Part shown: one piece after another, positions 54,329 through 64,000 of the stretch
Position numbering within the stretch: the stretch's first letter is position 1
Layout of the letters: each line of letters begins with the position of its first letter
Assembly: GCA_009801085.1 (NCBI GenBank)
Contig: VNWV01000006.1
Location: 434,001-498,000, forward strand
Source of the DNA: Lasiodiplodia sp. COLG20
Taxonomy: Eukaryota; Ascomycota; Dothideomycetes; Botryosphaeriales; Botryosphaeriaceae
DNA: 64,000 nucleotides
Reading direction: 5' to 3'
Notes under the pieces: generated by a model
What the model was told of the DNA's origin: nothing
Seen by the model: only the letters and a program-made list of their open reading frames with translations
Database searches by the model: none
Position numbers and translations under genes: made by a program

Positions 54329-54334
54329 TTTTTT
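54329..54334 (+). terminator. Probable RNA polymerase III terminator
   Basis: Run of six T about 45 bases after the tRNA 3' end, preceded by the hairpin CCAGTCTCAGACTGG at 54300-54314. More T runs follow at 54338-54345. Confidence 0.55.
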
Positions 54335-54345
54335 GCTCTTTTTTC

Positions 54346-55233
54346 CATCAGGCCGGATGGGGCGGCAGTGGGCCAACGTTCCACCTCGAAACTGCACCGT
54401 TGTGTCAAGGAGCCTCCCTTTTTGGCCTGATGAGACCTAATGTCCACCCATCTCCTGACTCAATTGGGACGTGGAGCCAGTGGCTTGGCCGTGACACCTC
54501 CAAATGTGGTGGGTAACAGCAGATCAAGATCGTACCAAATGTATTCAGATGTTGTCTCATGGCTTGGAATGCGGGGGACCTGCATCTGGATAAGCCGCAA
54601 AGGTCCGATATTTTAGGAGATTCATCAATGCAACAGTTCTGCATGCGGACGGCAACATAGTGCAGCCCGAGTATCACAAAATGATCACAAAAGTATTGGT
54701 GAAAAGATAAATGAGCATTTACGTCTAGCATACAGACACGAGTCCAATTTGATATAAAAAAAAATGACAGCGAATAACGATATTTTTCAAATTAGGGTGG
54801 GGGACTCAAAGCTACCTACGGTAAAATAAAACAAGCATTTTGTCGAGCAAGAACAAGTGAATGTGAACAAGCCGAACGGTGGAGGAAGGAAGCGACTGCG
54901 CGAAGAAAAACTTTTTTTCCGGTGGAATGGTCGGTGGGGTATATAAAACCAGCAGTAGTGGCATGACCGGGTCATGCACGATGCGCAAAATAGACAGGTG
55001 CAATAGCTAAGTTAGTCAATCAGTCAGTCAGCCATCGGCAAATCAACGAGCGTCCAGTTGCCCTCTCCTCCTCTTTTTTCTCCCCTTCTTCATCTCCTCG
55101 TACATACCAGTCCGCGTCCTGATCGTCAACTCTTGACGACAATCCTTCGCGTCGACCGAAAAAGCCAGCAAGTAAGACACAACTCGAGAAACGAAACGAA
55201 ACGAAAAAAAAAAAGAAGACACAAACCCGTCAT
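54346..55233. other. Intergenic, no gene recognised
   Basis: Contains short A/T runs and, near 55040-55100, a CT-rich tract. The right end is the 3' UTR of the TEA-domain gene. Confidence 0.5.
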
Positions 55234-57960
55234 TTACAGCCCCAACATCCCACTGTCCCTCCGTCCCCCCTGATGGTACCCCCCGCCGTGCCCACCACCT
55301 CCACTACCACCACCCTGCCCCGGCTCATCCAGATAATGCCCATGCTTCCCCTGCCCGCCCTCGATAACGACCCCGTCCTTCACAGCACCGTCTCCATACC
55401 CCCCACCAGCACCAGCACCACTGCCATTACCCGTCCCAGCACCAGCCCCGCCGTTGCTACCACCACCACCGCTCGTCGACCCTCCTTGCGACTGCGGCGG
55501 CGGCGGCGGTGGCCACCCGTCCTCCAGCAACGCGCCGTATCCACCCCACGACGAGGGGCCGCCGCGTGGATTGTACGCATCGCCACCGCCCGGTCCGTAT
55601 CCAACCGGGGTGTGCGGCGGGGGCGGCGGGACTGGGTGCTGGGCCATGTGGTGATGGTGGTGAGGATGGTGCTGGGAGTGGTGCTGCGGGTGATGATGGG
55701 CGGCCGAGGAAGGGTGTTGCTGCTCGAGCGGCGAGGCGTGGTGTGAGGGCGGCGCGGCCGTGATGTCGTAGTAGCCCTGCATCGACACGGACGGCTCCAT
55801 CCAGACGCTGATCTGGCCCCCCGTGAAGTCGAGCGCGTTGTGGTCGACGGCGTGGGGGATGGTGAGGGTGGAGACGAGGTCGGAGGTAGCGGCGGACATG
55901 GTCGGGGTGGGTTGGTGGTGGTGGTGCGCGTGGTGCGGGTTGTGGTGGTGTTGCGAATGGTGGTGCTGCTGCGGTTGTTGATAGAGTGAGGGCGCTGACG
56001 ATGACCCGGCGGAGAGAGGCATTGCGGCCAAGGATCCGGCGGAGAAAGGCCCGCCAATGCCAGCGGAGAGTGGGTCGAGGTCAAAGCCGCCGTTGTGGGC
56101 TGAGGCGTCGAAGGAGGGGTGGGTAGAAGTGGTGGGTGTGATGAGACCGCTGCCTGGCATGGTTTCGAGCGTTAGCCCGCCATAGGGATTGTTAGCTTCT
56201 TGCTTCAAGGCTCCAGCTCCGGTATCCAGAAAAGAAGTTTGAGACTCCTGCTTGAGAGAGGAGTCATCTTTGCTGGACTGCTGGTGGGGGAGAACAACCC
56301 GTCGCCATGTCGTCGCTCCAACCTCGCCTGCGTCTGCATGCCGGAATGTCCACCCGACAATGAGAACGCGTTCCGGGGCCGGAGACTCGGTCCCATACCC
56401 GCTGGCGGCTGCGATACTACCACGGGGCACAGCGAAGATCTCCTGGACGGCACTGAGCGCCTCCAACGTCTGGTTGGCGTGCTCGCGGGCTTGCTGAAGT
56501 CTTTCGTCATCAGCCTGTACGGCACCGCGTGCTGGAACCAGATCACCCTTCTTCTTGTACGCTTTCCGCATGATCAGTGACAGCTCGCCCAGCTTGCCTG
56601 CCCAGAAGCCACTGCCGAACGTGCCCGCTACGGCGTGTAGCCGTTTGTAATGCTGATCGTAGCCTAGTACGCTCTTTGGCTCCGTTGCGAGTTCATCACC
56701 AGTGTAGAAGCGAGTATGAGACTCGAAGTGGTCGTACAACGCGTACTCGTAGCTGCTATTGAATTCGATCTGGATGCCGAGCTCAGTACTGTCACCGGGG
56801 GCATGCATTGCCATTAGTTCGATGCTCGACTCTGCCAGGATGACGTCGCAGTTTATCAGCGCATCCTTATCACCTAGCATATCCCGAAGGTGTTTTGGAA
56901 TGCCCGAGGACTCGTCCTGCAGGTCCGAGATATAGAGCGGCTGCTGCTCGGCTCGTTTATGAAAGCGTGTGAAGCAGTGCAAGGAGCGCGGTGGGTCAGA
57001 AGTCGTGTCCCGAGCGTTCATTTCGAAGCACGCCGGGACCAATGCGGGACTTGACGAGAGCATCTGGCGTGGAGGTGGCAGTGCGGCATGTTGCTGGGGA
57101 GCGTATATTGAGCCTTGGTCGATGGAGTTGAAATCCAGCGGCCGCATGCTCGCAGATGCCCCAAATCGCCGCCGGAGCATGTCATTAGAATTGTGGCGAT
57201 GATGGCGCCGGTGATCGAGATCTTCCTTGGACATGTATCTCATGACTGGAGCGGTCAGCACGTGCTTGGAGAGACAGATGAGGCTGAACAGGCGCGGTAC
57301 TGACTCTTCGGGTACTCCTTGAAGAGCGGTTTCAACACTTGGATGTGACTCGAGACTTGCTTTCTCGACCGAGCCTCGCCGGTCCACTTCTCGATGGCAT
57401 ACGCTATGAGCTCGTTCCGCCCGCGGGGTTTTCCCTCATGCATCTGCTTGCGGCGGCCCATTGGCGGGTACTTGACCAGCGCTGCAATGCAAGAACACGT
57501 CAGTGCCACGATAATTCTCATTGGTCGGGACGGCCGCGAGAAGAGTGGTCCTACCTGAGAAGAAGGCCAACTCCATGTGCTCGGGCCATTTCTGGTCTTG
57601 TTCTCTGCAGTCCTTCGGCTGCCGCGCTCGATACTTCCGATACGCGTCCGACCGCGACAACATTCGCCACAAGCGAGCCGCCTCCTGTCTGACCCGCTCG
57701 TCCTCGTCGGCGAGCCATGTCGACGCAGCATAGCCCGTATGCGAGCTCTGCGATGATGCTAGATAGCCTTGTGCCGCGCTGTTGTAGAAGTTCTCGGCGG
57801 GCTGGTAGAGGCCATGCTTGCGGTGGTCGCCGTCTAGAAAGTCCTGCTGCCGGTTGTTGCAACGCTCCTGCAAGATCGGTCTCGGCACTCCTATGTCGTC
57901 GATGATACTGTCGTTAAGGGCCGGCGCGTTTGAGGGTAGGATGCATGAGCTTCTCTCCAT
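55234..57960 (-). CDS. TEA/ATTS-domain transcription factor (AbaA/Tec1 type)
   Basis: Predicted 864 residues; exons 57960-57555, 57481-57305 and 57245-55234 (donors GTAGGA and GTCAGT; multiple of three). Residues about 115-192 form the TEA DNA-binding domain: [16 protein letters not shown], then [19 protein letters not shown] and [15 protein letters not shown], the last being the recognition helix; the domain is read only across two splice junctions. In Aspergillus AbaA, a single-copy regulator of conidiation, size and domain position are similar, so orthology is likely but not proven. The large C-terminal part contains a conserved middle region and then His-rich and Gly-rich low-complexity tracts (residues about 550-850). 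Nuclear. The 5' region of about 1 kb is free of genes, as for a tightly regulated developmental factor. Confidence 0.85.
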
Positions 57961-58942
57961 TATGTGGTTTCGGGAATGCCGCGCGCGAAGGATAAGAATG
58001 AGGGTTCAAAAGTAAGAATGTCTGGGGTGCTGGGCTTCGCTCTTTCGAGTAGAGCAGTCAAAGACGAAGGAACGTAGAGAGCTGGACCAAAGGAATGACT
58101 TGACGGAGAAAGAGAATGTGGCCGGCGAGGTGGGAATGTAAGAGAAGTGCCCCGTTGTTTATAGGAAGGCTGGGTGTTGGACTCAGAAAGGAGCCTCGTT
58201 GTCGAACAATGCCGCAGGGCACCATGGAAACGGCCGGCAGGAGAGGCGTGGGTCGATCAATGACATAAGGAAAGCCAAATCTAACCAAGATTCACGGCGC
58301 GACGGGATTGGCTGGATTTCATGAGCGTTTGTTTTCGTTCTTGTCTGATTTTCATAGATTGACTACTAGAAGAATGCTGACTTCCTTCTATTCTATCATG
58401 TTAGCCTGATAAGCAAGGGCTGGCCGGGCCTTTCGCCCCCAAACATCGTCTTTCTGGTGAGTTGAGACCCCTCTTGCGGTGCCAGGGATGTAGCCTATGC
58501 GAGGAATGTTCTTCACACCCACTTGCGGGCAGCGCTGCGGCAGTTGAGCCGAGTCTTTCGACAGGAATGCGACGGAGGTTAGCGTGTGAGATCAGAAAGA
58601 AATTGGTTTGCTGGGCGTCATGGCCCTTGATTTCTGTTTAGCGTGGACGATACGCGCGCCTAAGACATCAGTCGCAGCAAGGTTTTCACGGACGCGGTAA
58701 GAGAAGACTTCAGGACGTTTCCCACCTGCACACTGAATTTCGGCCGAACGCTACCGAGACGAGATCGTGCTGTCCTGTCCGCGGGTGGCGGGCCCAGGCA
58801 ATGGGAATCAGCCATGGCAGTCCTCCAAAGGGGTAGCAAACCAGAGTGGCGCGCTCGACATCGCGTTTCGCCGAAGAAGCAAGGGGGCGACGCGGGCAGC
58901 GGGCTAAGGACCGCGTAGGCAAAATCCTTCTCTTTTACCGTC
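57961..58942. other. Intergenic: TEA gene promoter and MRD1 3' side
   Basis: About 1 kb. No extra gene: the long minus-strand frame at its right edge is a shadow of MRD1. Confidence 0.55.
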
Positions 58943-61705
58943 TTAAGCTCCTTCGAGCTCATCAGTGCCTGCGACATTAAATTTCTTTCTTCCGGCACCC
59001 GTGAGATTTTGCAGGGCGACCTTGTTGACCTGCGTGCCAACTTTCTTCTGCATCTTGGCAATCTCTTCTTCAGCATCCTCCGGATCTTCAGAAGCGAAAT
59101 CCAGGACCAATTTGCGGCCAAGCAAGTGGGTACTGCGGAGCGCGTCCATGGCGTTCTCCGCCTCGCGAGGAGTTGTGAAATCGGCAAACGCGAAACCCCT
59201 CGCTGAGGCGTCGAATTTCTTAGGTACGCGCACCGAACGCAGCTGACCGTAGGCACCAAATAAGGCGCGTACGTCCTTCTTAGTTGCCTCGAACGGCAAG
59301 TTCTTGATAATGATCTTGGTCTGCCGACCAGCCGCCTTCTTCGCCTTGTCCTCTTTACGCCGCTCCTCAGCCGCATCGAGACCTTTGTTGGACGCCTTAA
59401 TCGATAGTTTGTAGCCATCGAGGTTGTAACCATCCATTGCGGCGAGGGCAGCCTGGGCCTGTTCCTTGGTGCGGAACTCAAGAAAGCCGAAGCCCATGCT
59501 AAGAACCTGTCCTGGCTTCTTCGGGTCTGTTTTGGTCTTGACGCGTGCAGACACGAACCCGTCGAGAGGCCGGAAGACCTCTGCAAGGCGTTGTGTTGTG
59601 GTGGAGAAGTTGAGGTTCCTCACATAAAGAGTCGAAGTATCGATCTGCTCAGGCGTTGCCTCTGCGGCAAGCAGGTCTGAGGCGGCCAGCTTAGCCTTGC
59701 CTTCTGGGGCGGAGGCAACAGCGGTGGGCCCATCATGCGGTGTGACACCCGCCTTAAACAGATCCTTCGGAGCCTTCTCAAGAAAAAGGATAGAATCCTT
59801 AATCTTCCGATAGGCAAGCGTGGCAAATGCAGCGCGAGCCTGGGGAGCCTGAGCAAACTCGACAATGGCAATGGTGCCACTGGGAGGCATCAGGAAGCGG
59901 GTAACGGTTCCATGCTCTTCAAACATCTTCTTGAGCTCATCGGCTTTGGTGCCGTAGGTGAAGTTCTTCACAAGAATGGCGGTGTCTCCTCTAGCCTTTT
60001 GCTTGAAGGCGTCGAGGTCAACACCATTCTGTGAGAAATACGCCTTGGTCTCCTGAATGATGTGCGTTTCTGCATGGGCTTGCTTAACCGCTGCGTCCGA
60101 AGACGTAGGATCAAGCACGTCGGATTTGCTGACGCCGAGCCTATCCGCAACGGATGAAATAACAGCATCGGCATTCATGTACAGGGAGTTCCAGTTGAAT
60201 GTCGCAGTAGCGGCCTGCGCCTTTTGTTGGAGACGCTTCTGCTGCTTGATGGGCAATTTCGAGATGGCAAACTCGTCGAGCTTGTTCTCTCGTTTTGCGG
60301 TGGCAGGAATGATGTGGAGAAGACGACCCTGAAAAATCCTGCCGTCCAGCTCCTCATAAGCCCGGACGGCGTTCTCAGGATCTTCGAAAAGAACGTAGGC
60401 GAAGCCCTTGCCATTGCCCGTCTTCGGGTCGAGGGGGACGTGCACCTATTATTCAGTATTAGCACCCGTACTGTGGGATCGCTAATGAGCAATGCAGGGG
60501 GTGAGGCCTCATTGAAAGATCAGAAAATGAGAAGCATCTACTAAAATATTCTCCCAGGGTCTCCTCAAATGCTTTGCATCGGTTGTCCCTATCTGGTGTT
60601 CATCACGAGAGAGGCATGTAGGGTATAAAGGAATGTTGAAAACTTACCTCTTCCAGGACCCCGAAGGAATCGAAATGGCCACGCAGATCATCTTCCGAAA
60701 CATCATAGGGTAAATTCCGGAGGAATAGGCGCCCAGTCTGCCGGATGCTCTCGATGTCAGAGCTGACCCGGGACTCGGTTTTGTCGACAACTGCACCGCC
60801 ACCGGAAGTTGGCGGTTGGGCATCATCGGCCGACTCCGGCTCCGCGTCTTCCGCCGCGTCGGATACCTCCTTTTCGGAAGGCTTCGGACGATGTGCGAGC
60901 TCCTCGTCATCATCGTTGACCACGTCCAGCGTTCTGCTCGTCTTGGAACGCAGCCAGTCAGCGTCAGATACTGGCCCTGACTCGACCGGCTCTTCTGCAT
61001 CAGATTCGGCTTGCTGTTCTTCAGACAAGCTCTCATCCGATGGCTGCGCGGCTGGTGTGGTGACATCAGAAGTCTCAGCCACAGATGTCGCCTCAGAATG
61101 CTTGGGCTTTTTCTGGACTGTCTGATACTCGTCATCACTATCGGCCTCAGGGACGTGGACCGGCTCGACCTGGTTGCTATCCTCTGCAGCCGCCGTTTGG
61201 TCGATCTGCATGTCGTCGTTTGCCCAGGTCTTACTTTGGGTGGCAGGCTTCATAACCTCCAGGAACTCCCTGAGCTTGGGATCGGCTTCGACGGCATCGT
61301 CAACGCCTCTCTTGCGCTTCAATGAGCTCTCCACCTGCGACTTCGACTCCTCAGACACCTTGTCCGCTACAGGCAGTGCTGCGGTCGGGGCGCGCTTGCG
61401 ATTTCTGGGCTGTGGTGCTTCATCGACCTGGGGCGTGGTTAGCAAAATCTTGCGCGGAGCCGAGAGGCAGTTCTTACGGGTCGGGCTAACTCGACGCCTA
61501 TTCTCGACATCCGGATGAATGTCTTGTTGAAGTACTTGACGGCCTTTTCAGCGGCCTCTGGGGTTTTGTAGCCGACGTAGCCGATGCGGCGGTTCGCCAG
61601 CAGTTTTGCGTCGGTGACGGCATCTTGCTGGGCGAAGTGCTTGCGAAAGTCGGCGTCGCTGAGGGTCGGAGGCAGGTTCCGCACGAAGATACGTGAGGAA
61701 GCCAT
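58943..61705 (-). CDS. mrd1: Mrd1, multiple RNA-binding domain protein for rRNA processing
   Basis: Predicted 836 residues; exons 61705-61478, 61427-60648 and 60445-58943, each junction well formed (TGCTAAC before the second exon). At least five RRMs: residues about 1-80 (IFVRNLPPTLSDADF, RIGYVGYK), 307-385 (LFLRNLPYDVSEDDL, KGFAYVLFEDP, split by an intron), 490-560 (AILVKNFTYGT, TIAIVEFAQ), 605-690 (TLYVRNLNFST, MGFGFLEF) and 710-795 (KIIIKNLPFEATKKDV, RGFAFADFTTP). Between RRM1 and RRM2 lies an acidic low-complexity linker of more than 200 residues. Mrd1 acts in the nucleolus as part of the small-subunit processome, remodelling U3 base pairing for 18S rRNA cleavage. Length and order fit the family. 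It shares a divergent promoter with the LC8 gene. Confidence 0.95.
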
Positions 61706-62081
61706 GATGAGGGGCCGGGCACGCTGGAGAGCGGGCGGTAAGCGTGTGTTTTGTGTGCGCGGAGAGCGAGGTAAACAGTTGCACAAGTTCGTGGCCTGCA
61801 GGCTTTTTTTTTTTTTTTGGGCGCGGTGGTTGGCTGCTGGCCCTAGCGTTGCAGCGGAAGCGCCGACCGACTCGGTCGCCAAGCATCGCCAGAGCCCGCC
61901 GCCCCCTGCGGCCACTTTCCCTTATGCCCTCACATGCCGGACAGCCCCATCCGGAGACCATCGCAATATTTGACCAATCAGCTCCACCTTCTTGCTCCAT
62001 CTCTTTTCATAGCGCTGCTCTTCTCCCGTCCGTAATCGTTCGACCCTCCGCATCCGCTCCCCACCGAAGTGCGTCAACGCC
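61706..62081. promoter_or_regulatory. Divergent promoter between mrd1 and LC8 dynein light chain
   Basis: 376 bp between two start codons in opposite directions. Contains a 16-18 bp T run at 61805 (A run on the minus strand), a nucleosome-poor element common in fungal housekeeping promoters. Confidence 0.6.
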
Positions 62082-62686
62082 ATGGCCAACGAGAAGAACC
62101 CCGAGAAGCTGGAGGGTAAGCTGCCCCTTTTTGCGCACCCCAACAACGCGCGCTGATGACTCTCTTTAGCCCAGGTCAAGTCTGCGGACATGGTGAGGGA
62201 CCGCATGTTCTGGAGCGCTCTCATTCCTAGCTAATCAAAGCCCAGACTCTTGACATGCAAGAGCAGGCTATCGAGGTCGGTGAGTGTTGTGCTTCCCACG
62301 CTTGCATGCGAAAGACTGACTCGTATGTAGCAACCGAGGCTATGCAAAAGTTCAACATCGAGAAGGTAGGTCTTGGGCACATGCTACCGACGAGGACCGT
62401 TGCAAGCTCATCCAGCTCCAGGACATTGCCCAGTACATTAAGAAGGAGGTGAGGAACCCACCTTCGATTTATACCTAACGCATACGCTAACACGAAGTAG
62501 TTCGACGACAAGCGAGGAGCCACTTGGCACTGCATCGTGGGCAGGAATTTCGGAAGCTTCGTTACGCATGGTATGCTCCAAGGCTACGATTAGTATGCTC
62601 CTGCAGCTGACAGCGTCGCAGAAACGAAGCACTTCATTTACTTCTACTTGGGGCACTGCGCGATCTTGCTCTTCAAGACGCAGTAG
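62082..62686 (+). CDS. Dynein light chain LC8 (DYNLL type)
   Basis: Predicted 95 residues in seven exons: 62082-62115, 62170-62192, 62246-62279, 62331-62365, 62422-62448, 62501-62570, 62622-62686; the sum is 288 nt. The assembled protein reads [58 protein letters not shown] and [17 protein letters not shown], a near-perfect LC8 sequence (nudG in Aspergillus, Dyn2 in yeast). LC8 is a homodimer that binds short linear motifs and stabilises cytoplasmic dynein intermediate chains, the nuclear pore and other partners. Six introns in a gene this small, with exons down to 23 nt, is characteristic of the ancient LC8 gene in ascomycetes. No single unspliced frame would reveal it. Confidence 0.96.
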
Positions 62687-64000
62687 AAGCTTCATCCATC
62701 GCAAGGAGTTTGGATTTGGAGGAAGCGTTATTCCCACCAACCTGCATCTCCATTCCGCACGGGATTTTTTCCACCCTGGCGAGCCTAGTAAATCAGCGAT
62801 ATGCATCGGCCTTGGTTCCTTCACTTCTCACGACCCTCTCCATATGTATATCTTCAGTAGTTTGGTAATTCAAGACACAGTTAACGGCCCATTTTCCTAG
62901 AACAGAAGTGCGATTTCACCAGCCTACAGGCCCCGCGCAACCTAGCTTCTTGGGCGCAATCGGTCTCAAGTTTGGCTGTTATGCAAGGTTGATATCAGAC
63001 TTGATAGGCTGGCATGGTAGTAAACAAAAATAGTCGTCACCGCCACATACTAGGCAGCAAGAATCCAGCTTCGAAGCCTTTGCTTGGTTCCCAGGTCGCT
63101 TAATAGCCTCCTGCTGTGGCTTATTTGGGAAGCAAGGTGGTCGCCTAGAGCACGTGATCATCGGCAAACCGCGCTACCAAAAATATTTATCTCGAAAGGC
63201 CGGCCGAACGTCGGGTCGCGCCAAAGCACCATCAGCACATTTTGGTACGCTTCCTCTAAGGGCCAAGACGGCGTCCGGTGTACGACCAAGGGAACAAGGA
63301 GGTCGATGTACGGATTTCTAGAAACACCGTCAATTTCATGCTACCACAATCACTTAACCGTAGTCCACGGAAACCTGCTCCAATCCAGATGGCGGGTACT
63401 AACTACCAATAGTAAACGCGAATTCCACTAGTTCAAGGTTCGTCACATATAGCCCAAGATGCTTACGCGTAACCAGGAATTATGACATCGTAGCGAGAGG
63501 AATCTGTATGCCAAATGGACTTCGCGCTCGTCACCTAGAAAAGAAGAAAAACACACAAAAGGCCATGCGAAGATTCTACAGCGTAACAAGGGAGTCAAGA
63601 TCAGCCAAAGGGAAGGATTTCAGGGTAAGAGGAGCTGGAGGGGTGTCTGGCACAGCTGTCGGCAGGAAAGGTTACGTTTGCGGTGCAACTGGCGTGAGTG
63701 GGCGCGCAGGTACACCCAGCCAGGTCTCATCACGACGCAGCTGGGCAGGGGGGGTCGCGTTGTGGAGACAGAGAGCAAGCGCGTCACTGCAAATGTTTCA
63801 AGATGGGCGTACTGGAGCTCGCCCAACCAATAGTGGCTGTGGCAGACCAAATTTAGCACGCACAATGACATGCAATGGAAGAGAGCATGTGTCGTGAGGC
63901 CTGCTGTCGGCTGCCGGGTATCCGTCACCGGTGTGGCGCGCGGCATGTGGCAGGATGGCGAGTGCAGCAGGCTGACTCGTGTCTAGCATCCCTGCCAGAA
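62687..64000. other. Right end, no gene recognised
   Basis: A plus-strand frame at 63508-63897 is Gly/Arg/Ser-rich without a domain and is not called. The remainder shows no RNA gene or repeat. Confidence 0.45.

Noticed and set aside
58660..59586. 308-codon minus-strand frame overlapping the end of mrd1
   Set aside because: Arg/Ser-rich out-of-frame shadow of the conserved RRM4-RRM5 coding sequence.
63508..63897. 129-codon plus-strand frame, Gly/Arg/Ser-rich
   Set aside because: No start context, splice or domain support.

Overview
The window is nuclear DNA of a filamentous ascomycete (Pezizomycotina). Nearly every gene is split by short introns (about 45-60 nt) with GTRAGT-type donors, CTAAC or CTGAC branch sites and a nearby AG. 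The conserved genes at the right end (Mrd1, LC8 dynein light chain, a TEA-domain regulator of the AbaA/Tec1 type) are fungal. I could not name the genus. All gene models are my own splicing by eye; total exon length was checked for divisibility by three in each.

Region 1 (about 0.3-42 kb) is accessory and rather AT-rich. The first 12.4 kb holds three of the four gene families typically carried by Starship giant transposons: a ferric reductase (FRE), a DUF3723 protein, and a patatin-like protein (PLP) placed head-to-head with DUF3723. No Starship captain (DUF3435 tyrosine recombinase) was found, so the window would be an internal or distal part, or a relic. Also present are a small protein with a degenerate MADS box, a DUF7924 nuclease-like protein, a BTB protein, a secreted DUF7492 protein that may start with a copper-binding histidine, and four related proteins that join a dead kinase-like lobe to an F-box-like segment. 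A trio of paralogous genes follows at 29-31.8 kb. Many of these genes contain in-frame tandem repeats. A BTB-type pseudogene with three stops, each explicable by C-to-T change, suggests past repeat-induced point mutation (RIP).

Region 2 (about 42-48 kb) is transitional: long gene-poor stretches around one large multi-pass membrane protein.

Region 3 (48.3-62.7 kb) looks like core genome: an NADP-dependent MDR-family oxidoreductase, a protein with three dsRNA-binding domains, a tRNA-Phe gene, the TEA-domain regulator, and a divergent pair MRD1 / LC8 dynein light chain. The tRNA-Phe gene is the strangest object here: besides the normal intron after the anticodon it carries a 56-nt insertion in the anticodon stem with GT...CTAAC...AG ends, exactly like a fungal spliceosomal intron.

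No rRNA, CRISPR array, or recognisable transposase or reverse transcriptase was seen.
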